This document shows positions 51,148 to 60,100 of a stretch of 64,000 nt of DNA, piece after piece (the stretch's first letter is position 1; each line of letters begins with the position of its first letter). Source of the DNA: Symsagittifera roscoffensis (Eukaryota > Xenacoelomorpha > Acoela > Convolutidae). Under the pieces are notes generated by a model that was not told the origin of the DNA, searched no databases, and was given only the letters and a program-made list of their open reading frames with translations. A program made the translations under genes and the position numbers. Location: positions 11,764,517-11,828,516 of the forward strand of contig NC_087066.1 of the NCBI RefSeq assembly GCF_963678635.1, written 5' to 3'.

Positions 51148-54100
51148 TTTTACGCGTTTGTATTATTCTCTCATCACATGGGTTTCGAAAATTTTGACGA
51201 CCTTTTTTTTAGGCCAACCAAATTAATTTTCCGAGCTCTCCTAAAGCACTAAAAAGACCGTAGATAGACCCAATTTTCTACGCCGCAGGAAAATTTTAGA
51301 AAAAACAGTTACAAAAAGCCGACCCTTTAAAATTTTAGGGTCGTTCGGCCAGTAATGTTTTTCTTTAAAAGTAACAAAGGTGGAACCTTTGGGTCGGCAG
51401 AGGGTCGAATCCCTGAGGGAGAGGGGAAGCGTCTGCCAAAAAATCCGCCCCTCCCCCTAAATCCGTCCCTGAATCTCACTGAGCAATCAGCCAGCCTGTT
51501 TTTTTTTTGTAATTTTCATAAAAGGTTCTTGTACTATCGGGGGACGCCCATTTTAAAGTGAAATCATAAAAGTAATTCATGACTGAATAAAAATATTATT
51601 TCTCCATAATCGTATGGGGTACACACACACCAGAAAACTCTTAACTCTATTTCAGGAAACGAAAACAAACTGTTATACTGTAAATAAATATCAGAATGGA
51701 TTGGATTGACTAATACATACGCAGGAGATCTCATTAACTACAGCCCCTATTTTAATATCACGAGAACCTACCTATTAATGAAATTGGGAAATTTGGAATT
51801 TAGAGTCAATATAATTCTGAGAAAACTCCATTAAACGTTAGCATGTTTCCTGGAAGATTTGCGGTAGCCTTACAACAATAATCCTGGATAAAGGACGAAT
51901 CTAATCAGATGTTCCGCTACTTAATTTCCCATTTTGCCTTCTTATACGCTTCTAATGCCAAGATAGGGGAGGGTTCTTTCAATTAGCAGCCCCGTAACAG
52001 CATATGCACAGCATGAGTTCGATAATAAATTTCAGTACCCAAGGAGACCTTGCCATGCCTGAAATTTGATAGGCGAACCAAATAAAGAATGTCTGCTTGA
52101 ACCCTAGGGCCAAACTAGCTATTGTTTACCTCAACACGGGCAAATCACGCAGCACGCGTGCAGCTCATGATACTGGTTACGTAAGCAGACTCATAACTTA
52201 GATATTACTACTAACTAACTCTAGCTATGGACAGGGGTAACCTGGGGAGACATGAAAATTGGCAGACGGTCAAATAGCATACTATGTAATAAAGTAGAAT
52301 TTTTTTGGTCCAAACCAATTTTTGAAATGGATTATGCGAAAATCATCCGTATTTATTAGTTAATCAATATTTAATAATTAGAAGTTGTATAAAACAAGAA
52401 GAAATTTACGCCGCTTGACCTAATTCTGAGGCAGTGTTGAAGAGCCGTTAAAAACGTTTGCTTTTAACTGAAAAGCTGAAAAAAAGCTCCATATGAAAAA
52501 ATTTTGTAGAAAAATTTATTTTTCATCAGATTATTATCGCACTTAATTATTTTTAAAAAAATCTTCATTTTTTTTTGTCAAATTAATAATTATTTATGAA
52601 AAAGTTTCTCTGCAACCAGGATAATTATTGCACATTTTCAGTAACAGCAGGGCATTCGGTGTGCCACGCCACGTGAAAGGACAAATCTTATGGGACAAAT
52701 GGGGTTTGTTGTTTATTAAGATTTCCAGAGGGGAGCTTATTAGACTTTCTTTCATTCCAACCTCGGAGTTAAATTCCTTTTGAACCCCAGCAAGAGAGAG
52801 GAAAAATAATTCGGTAAGACAAAGGTTAGATTAAATAGGAAGATTAGGCGAGCATTTTTGAATTTATTTTAACATTCGGGGCCTCTTTTGTGAAAATTGG
52901 GGATATCTTTTTTATCCCCCGGATTTTTATTACTGTCATTTTTCCACCCCCAAACCAACCTCTAGCTGCTAGAAAAACAAGATTTCCCGCCAAAACCTCG
53001 GTACATTCCTAAAAACGTGACCTAGTCCAATACTTTCAAAAGAGTGGCTCTTCTGTTGCTGTTAATTTAGCAGGGCAAAATTTATTACTGGTTTTATTAC
53101 GTATAACATATGATTAAATAGCCTCGGGTTTAGATCATTCATATTAGTTTGTTTCATAAACTTCCTACGACCCGCTGTCTTTGAAAGGTGAAATCTGTAA
53201 TTTGTATTCAGCGGACAAGAAAGAGTTTTCCGATCCTCCTTATTTCTTTAAATCAAGTCAAGAACTGACGTCTAAGTTTTCTTGACCTGAAGTGAAACTT
53301 TCGAGTGAAAAGATTACAATGAAATTCATGTCAAACAAATTTCACGAGCAATTAACTTCTGGGTAAACTAAAACTTTTGCAACAAACAGAAAACGCTGAA
53401 AAGTAAAATACTTAAAAAAGTTTTCTACAGCACGCGCTAAATATGGCTAATAAAAGCTAGCGGCAAATGAAAGCTGAACTATGTCCGCCGAACACCTTTT
53501 ATTTAGAGGGCGGTAAGAAATTGGTTGAGTTTTTATTTAGCCAAATTTTGGTATAAGAAAACAAGTAGCCGGAGAAGCGAGCGCGACGTTTATATCAGAT
53601 TAATGTCAGTGGTAATTGGAAATTAAAAAACTGACTTTTTGTCTGTTTTCATCTTTCCTGTACATGAAGCCAAAAATACAAGCTTTTTCTGACTAATGCC
53701 TGTGCTAAAAATTGGAGTACTTTTTGGGACAAGTATAAGTTTTTATTTTTTCAATAAGTATTGCCGACAGACTAGTAAGATAAGTCGAGCATAAATGACT
53801 AAGTCCAGCGTCAAATTGCAGAAAAAATGCAAGAAGTTTGAGCCAGTGACTTTATACGGTTGTTTTACAGTTTGTATCCATTTGATGGCCAGTATGAAAC
53901 ATTTGCTTCAAACTATTTCATTTCATGATGATGATGATGATGATAATGTTCGACAACAAGTTTGGTTCCGCTTTGCAAATAGGCAGTGTAACTATTTGGA
54001 CGACGCATTTTCATCTATCAAAATCAATACCTCCACATACAAAAAATGTAATTGTAAAAATTTGATGATTTTTTGTCGCATTGAGAAGAAAGAAAAGATC

Positions 54101-57100
54101 TGGATATTCTTAATTTACAGCTTCAACTGACTAACACCATGAAGTTTTTTTATTAAATTTAAACAGACTTTTCCCTTCTTTAAATATTTGAATAACCAAG
54201 ACTGCTCGTATCAGGACAAAACCCTGAATGTACCGACTGTCCAAAAACTGGTCTCGAATAGTTTTTGGTTAATGACATATTGACAAACTATGAATAAAGC
54301 GAATAAAGCGAGCGAAAAAGTTTATAATCATATAACATTTATAATTTAAAAAAACATGAAATTTAAGTTTGTTTTCTGGAAAATATTTATTTTTTCTACA
54401 CATTCTTTAAAGCAGAGAAAATAAAAAGCTCGGATTTGTTTTTGATTTTGATAATGGATGCTTTTTGATTTTTTCATCAGAGTTTGAAAAGCTGTCGTGC
54501 AATATACTTGATTTATTATTACTGAAGATGCCTAATACTCTCAACGCATCACGAATTCACGAATAGAAGCGTAACAATTTGAAAAAAAAATCAGTTTATA
54601 GTTTTATAGTTTTTAGTTTTTTTAATTTTATCAAGATTGAAATTTTTTTGCTGTTTGCACAGCAACCGAATATGCTTGTAATTATTTGATTTGTAGGGTT
54701 TTCAATAAAAATGATACTGGAGTGGTTTTGTTCCGATCATTAAAAATGAGGAAGAAGTTTTGTATTCGGATGTGTTTTAGTTCTTTTTCTTTTGTTTTGT
54801 TTTGTTTTCCAATCAAAATCAGATAACTGAATTAATAAACAAAATAATTCGAAAGTAAAACTTTTTCAGTCGTGATTCGACTTCTAGAAATTTTCACGGT
54901 GCGGAGAAAAGTTGGTTTGAATATTTTGATTTTAGTTTAATTTCGGACCAAAAAGCGAGCTACTAGCATGTATATTTTAAAACAATACGTCAACAAACTT
55001 TTTAAGCCCTGAAAACTTAGTTTTTCTCCAGTAAATTTTTTTTTGATTTTTTTGCACCATCTTTGACTTAAAAACTTCTAAAGATTAAATAACCTTTTTG
55101 ATTATTTTTTGTTTATTTGAGCCATTTTTCGAAGAAGCATGTTATCCAATCTGCATTTTTTGTTCCGACTTTTGATACGAAAGTAACGGAATATTTGTGC
55201 TCGGGTGGGTTTTTTTTCTTCAGACAAACTTCGACTTTTTAACTAGCCATTTTTGACGGAACTTGTTTTTATCATTCAGAAGGTATTGTTGTCCTGTGAT
55301 CATTTTTCGTAAAGTTACGGGGGTTTAAAGATTGCGATTTTGAACAATTTGGGACAACTAATGCGCGATATATTTCGCGCTATTAACGCGTAAGCGGAGA
55401 TTTAATCCGTCTTAAAAATCGTTCTAAATTGGTTGAAAGTATCTTATATGCCATAATTGATTTGTTAAAAGGAGCAAAATCTATTCTTTTCTACTGTATA
55501 CGACGTGTGGGGGATTATTTTCTTCATAAAAAATTTTAAGTTAAAAAAAACTTTCATTTTATTTTATGAAATTCATTTTTTTTAAATGTTATTACTGCTC
55601 CATAAACCTTAAAAGGCAGTTGCAACATTCAGGGATTGACACGTATGAAATGAAAGGTTGTCAATCAGTTAGCTACCCGAAACCGATCTACCTCAGAACC
55701 GAAACGAGGCAGAAACAGGTTTTGCCCTGATACGAGCAGTCTTGTTGTTCCGACTTTCGATACGAAAGTAACGGAATATTTGTGCTCGGGGTGGGTTTTT
55801 TTTTTCTTCAGACAAATTTCGACTTTTTAACTAGCCATTTTTGCCGGAATTTTTTTTTATCATTCAAAAGGTATTGTTGTCCTGAGCTTAAATTTGAAAA
55901 GATATTTCACCTGTGATCTTTTTTCGTAAAGTTATGAGGGTTTAAAGATTGCCATTTTGGCCATTTTGACCAATTTGGGACAATTAACGCGCGGTATATT
56001 TCGCGCTATTAACGCGTAAGCGGAGGTTTAATCAGTCTCATAAATCGTTCCAAATTGGTTGAACGAAGCTTATTTGCCATAATTGATGTGTTACAAGGAA
56101 CGAAAACTATCTTTTTCTACTTTATATGGCGTGTGGGGGGATGATTTCTATAAAAAATTTCAAATTTTAGAAAAAAAAAATTTCATTTTATTTTGTTTCA
56201 TATAATGTTTTTATGTTATTACTGCTGCTCCATAAACCTTCAAAAGCAGTCGGAACATTCAGGGCTTCGCCCTGATACGAGCAGTCTTGTTTACTATATA
56301 CTATCGAATATGCTTCTTTTAAGGTTTTGTTCAGAGTCGTTCAAAGAATATTCAATCTTTTTTGAATATTCAATCGAATGATTTTTGCGCTCGAGCGTTC
56401 AAATATAATTGTGTTTTTAGATCATGCGCATTTTGATTACGTATAAACATTTCGTTGTGTTATAACAGATTTGGTTTGCACACTTTGAGAAAAGCAATAG
56501 TGTCGAATTTGACTCTTAAAGTTCAATTCGTTAACTCATAAGATATGTTTTATGGATACTCAAGAAGACTTAATGAATTGTGTTAGCTCTTTGTTCATAA
56601 ATCAGTCATTTTGATTGCCGAACAATTGCTATCGTTTCAATCGCAGTAGGCATGCAAGTATCGACCATCTTATCTTTGCAGATGAAAAAATAGAACAAAG
56701 AACTTTAAGCACATTTTCAGCACACAATTTTATAATTTTTTTCAACCAAACACGCCAAAAAAATCTGAAGTAAACCAAATGTCAAATATTCAACAAAGAA
56801 TCCAGATGAAATGAATCCCATTTGAATATGTTTTTTGGGTTGACCGATTATTGACACATGAATAAAGCTGGATCACTAACCTTGCGAAAAATTCGTAATC
56901 ATCTGATCCATATGAACGGTCTTGGACAAGACTCCAAATGTCGGCAGCCTTGTCACTTCATAGAAGATGCCTTCTGGATCCGTATCCTCGTCAGTCGCCA
57001 TAATGTACTCACTGCTGAGAATCAATCCAGGTCTTCCATTTATGGTGTGCATGTTTTTAGTTGGACCACTGAACTTCATTTTTGGGGGCTCATCATCAAC

Positions 57101-60100
57101 TGGGGTGACTTCTATTAGGAATTTAAAGTACGGACTCCCGGGTTTCGTTACATTTGGTAGCGTATAAAACCTCAAATTGCCCGCTGTTTTTGGATTCGTT
57201 TCAATAAGTTTCAAATTAATGCTTTCAGGAATCCCGTTCGGTTCTTTTCCATTGTGGATATATACTATGTAACCTTGAGCTAAGTCCTCGTAAGAAAACA
57301 TTCCAACTCGAGCGTTTGCACCGATGTTTCGATTACGTAATGCGCCACTCATTGGACTGACGTTGACCATAAAAGAGAAGTCTCGCGCAGGTCGGTTCCG
57401 CGTGTCAACTATTATGTAATCCGAGAGAGGTTTTTCTTGACCTTCGAGAATCGTCATGTTTTTCAAGGTCAAAATCGGACTCTCGTCGGCTTCGTCGATG
57501 ATGACAATTTGAAACAGTCGAATTAAAACGGTTTTGTCCATCGATTGACTGTCTTCGAGCAGTTCGATGTTCATGCAGTCCATTCGGACCCTCTTAGAAG
57601 GGTTGTGAGAGTAGAAAATTTGCTTTGATCTGACTTGGTCTCGACTGAAGGTGTCGATGTTTGAAGGCTGTCGAGTAGAACCCAGCTGAAATGTTTAAAC
57701 TGAGATTAATTGATTGACTTGTACAATCTAATATGCAATCGCTTAAATCATAACCAGCCTTATATTCAGAGTCAAAGCAAAAATTTTTCTCTAGAAATTA
57801 AGAAAAGCTAGAAAAAGAAAAGCTAGAAGTTTCAATAGCTTAAGGGTTTCTTGAAAGCATTGTCACTCGAAAGAAAAAATCCGCCGTTCTTCAAAAACCA
57901 GAACAATTTTTTTTTTTGCGATTTACGATATTACTAATTTGAACTGTTTTTTTTTTCGTTACCTGAGCTAAGAATCCATTGACTGGTGGAATACTTAATC
58001 TGAAGTACATCTGACGTCTCTTCTCGTCAAAGTCCAGATCCATCACTGGCAAAATGTCGTCGCCAAACACCGTCGAGTTAGTCTTGGCCGGCAACAAAAT
58101 TGTCTTTGTTATTTTTTCACCCAAAAAATCCTTATTCTGGATCTTAATGCGCAACTGCTGCGCGTATCGAGTGTTAAGACCGTCAGTTATATCAAATATA
58201 ACTTCATCGTTGACTTGCTCTTTAGAAACCGGCGCTGTTTGCGAGTATCTCACAATATGTTGAAGCTCAATGTCAAGTTGGCTGAAACTGTCACCGATTC
58301 TCAAAGGCCGGTAAACTTCTGAATTAGAGTCCCATTTCTCAATGTTTCCCTGGACGGGAGTTTGCTTAACCAGGTACGCTATTTTCTCCTCTGAAGAGTC
58401 CTCGTCAACTGCATCGAGAGTATTTGTGGTAAGATACCTAACATCCCCAGGCTTGACAATCAAATCGTTATGAGTAATCAGTCTTGGTTTTTCGTCATCC
58501 AAAGGTGTGACCTTAACTGGAATTGTTCCAGTTGCAGTTATAGTTCCGCCATCTTTTACTTGTAACTTGAACGAGTCTTCGAAGTTTTCGGATCCATCGT
58601 GTTGGTATATCACACGTTCCGTTCGGCCACCTGAACCCGAGTTAACTTGCTCAACGAGAGAAGCCGAGAAGCTCTCGACTATACTCGATTGAGATCGGCC
58701 ATTCGGCATTACTTTTTCGAGCTTAATGTAGCCATATTTGGGCTGGACGATTATGTTTAATGTCAAATTTTCTTTCGGGAGGTCTCGATCTGTAGCTGCG
58801 AAGTAAGGATACCCGAGCTTGATAGTTCCGCCCTCATTCAAGGAGAGTGGCATTTTGACCTCTAAATTCGGCGACTCATCAGGTTGAGGTTGAATTTTTA
58901 TTATGACGTCAGCAGCACTTGACTTCTGAAAATCGGTGCACAGAAGTTTGAACTTGTCGTGTTGAGGCTCAATCGTTTTGATCCGATGTGTGTGCAAGCT
59001 CTGGACATAATAGATTTTATCGGATACCAAAGCCGAATACTTGAATGCACTAATCGGAATATCACTTGTAGCCGAATTTGACTGATCGATCAGATAGCCG
59101 AACTCCGGTTTGCGGCTCACAAAGCAGAATAGTTTGTTCTTCGGTGTGTCGCCGTCGTCGATTCGTAGAACCCCGTTACCGACTCGGCTTTTACGACCTT
59201 CAGGTACTATCACGTCGTTTAAAATCCGAAGTTGAGGCTCTTCACTGTCAACAGGTAAAATATAAACCCGAAGAATAAACTTTTGCCCAATTCTGACTTC
59301 TGAACCTTCGTCAAATAAAGACACGTCAAATTCCATTTCGTCTGTTTTCGGTTTCTCTCCAATTTCCAAATGGTTGTGAGTTTGGTATAACACTTGGCTA
59401 TTGACCGCATCATTGCAAGAGAGAATATTAGTTTGCGTCGAGTCTATTGGCTTTGTACGGATACTTTTGAAATTATTTTTCAGTTGTCCGTATAAATTTG
59501 CACCGTTCGGTTCTGTTTTCGGACCCCGGGTCATTTTCAGGAAACAAGTTTCTCCAGATTTTCCCATGGTAAGTTCCTCGATAGCTCGTCGATATACGCT
59601 TCGCTTTGTTGTCATATTTAAAACCGACTGAAAATATCTGTGAACAGCATTATTAATATTCGTAACTTTATTTTCTGCGACATAAATATTGATTGCAATT
59701 TGATTTTGGTCTTTCCTGTACACATCAGTAACGAATTGACCCATGCCTGAAATAGTTATGAACAGGTCAATGTTTAGGACATTGACCCCGTCGTTGATTG
59801 ACAGCGTGAACGAATCTTCTTCTTCGCTTTTCCCGCTTAACGCGTCGATATTGTTCCGATACCTGAACTCTTGGTTTTTCAAATCCTCGATATAAAATAC
59901 ACGGTTCAAACTCGTTTTGAGTTCATCTCGGTCTAAATAAAGGACGCCCAGTGAGGGCTCTTTTACCAGTTCAATTTTTGGTCGACTGTTTGGATTCACA
60001 GAATAAATGTGCAAAAATTTGTCATCAATTCGAAACTCGTCACCAGGTAAAATTCGTTTGTTTCCTGTAAAAATTTGAGGAGGTTGTCTGTCAAATGCTT

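Larger units (their letters stand above)
48887..51195 (+). repeat. local tandem duplication, about 955 bp, two units plus start of a third
   Basis: The landmark GACGACCTTTTTTTTAGG recurs at 48887, 49842 and 51196. The units share TGATTTTCCGAGCTCTCC, the AGTTGTACTATATAATTTTG junction, CACAGGAGCTCAACTATTGG and ACGCGTTTGTATTATTCTC in the same order. The first period is 955 bases. The second is 1,354, which includes the 344-bp MITE at 50748 and an expanded TA run (51092-51143). Units 1 and 2 differ by scattered substitutions. Breakpoints lie inside two MITE copies, as expected from unequal recombination between them. Confidence 0.88.

Noticed and set aside
53795-54130. 111-codon plus-strand frame with an Asp run
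   Set aside because: The Asp run comes from a (GAT)n repeat; the rest has no domain, and the ATG context and 3' end look like chance in open AT-rich sequence.
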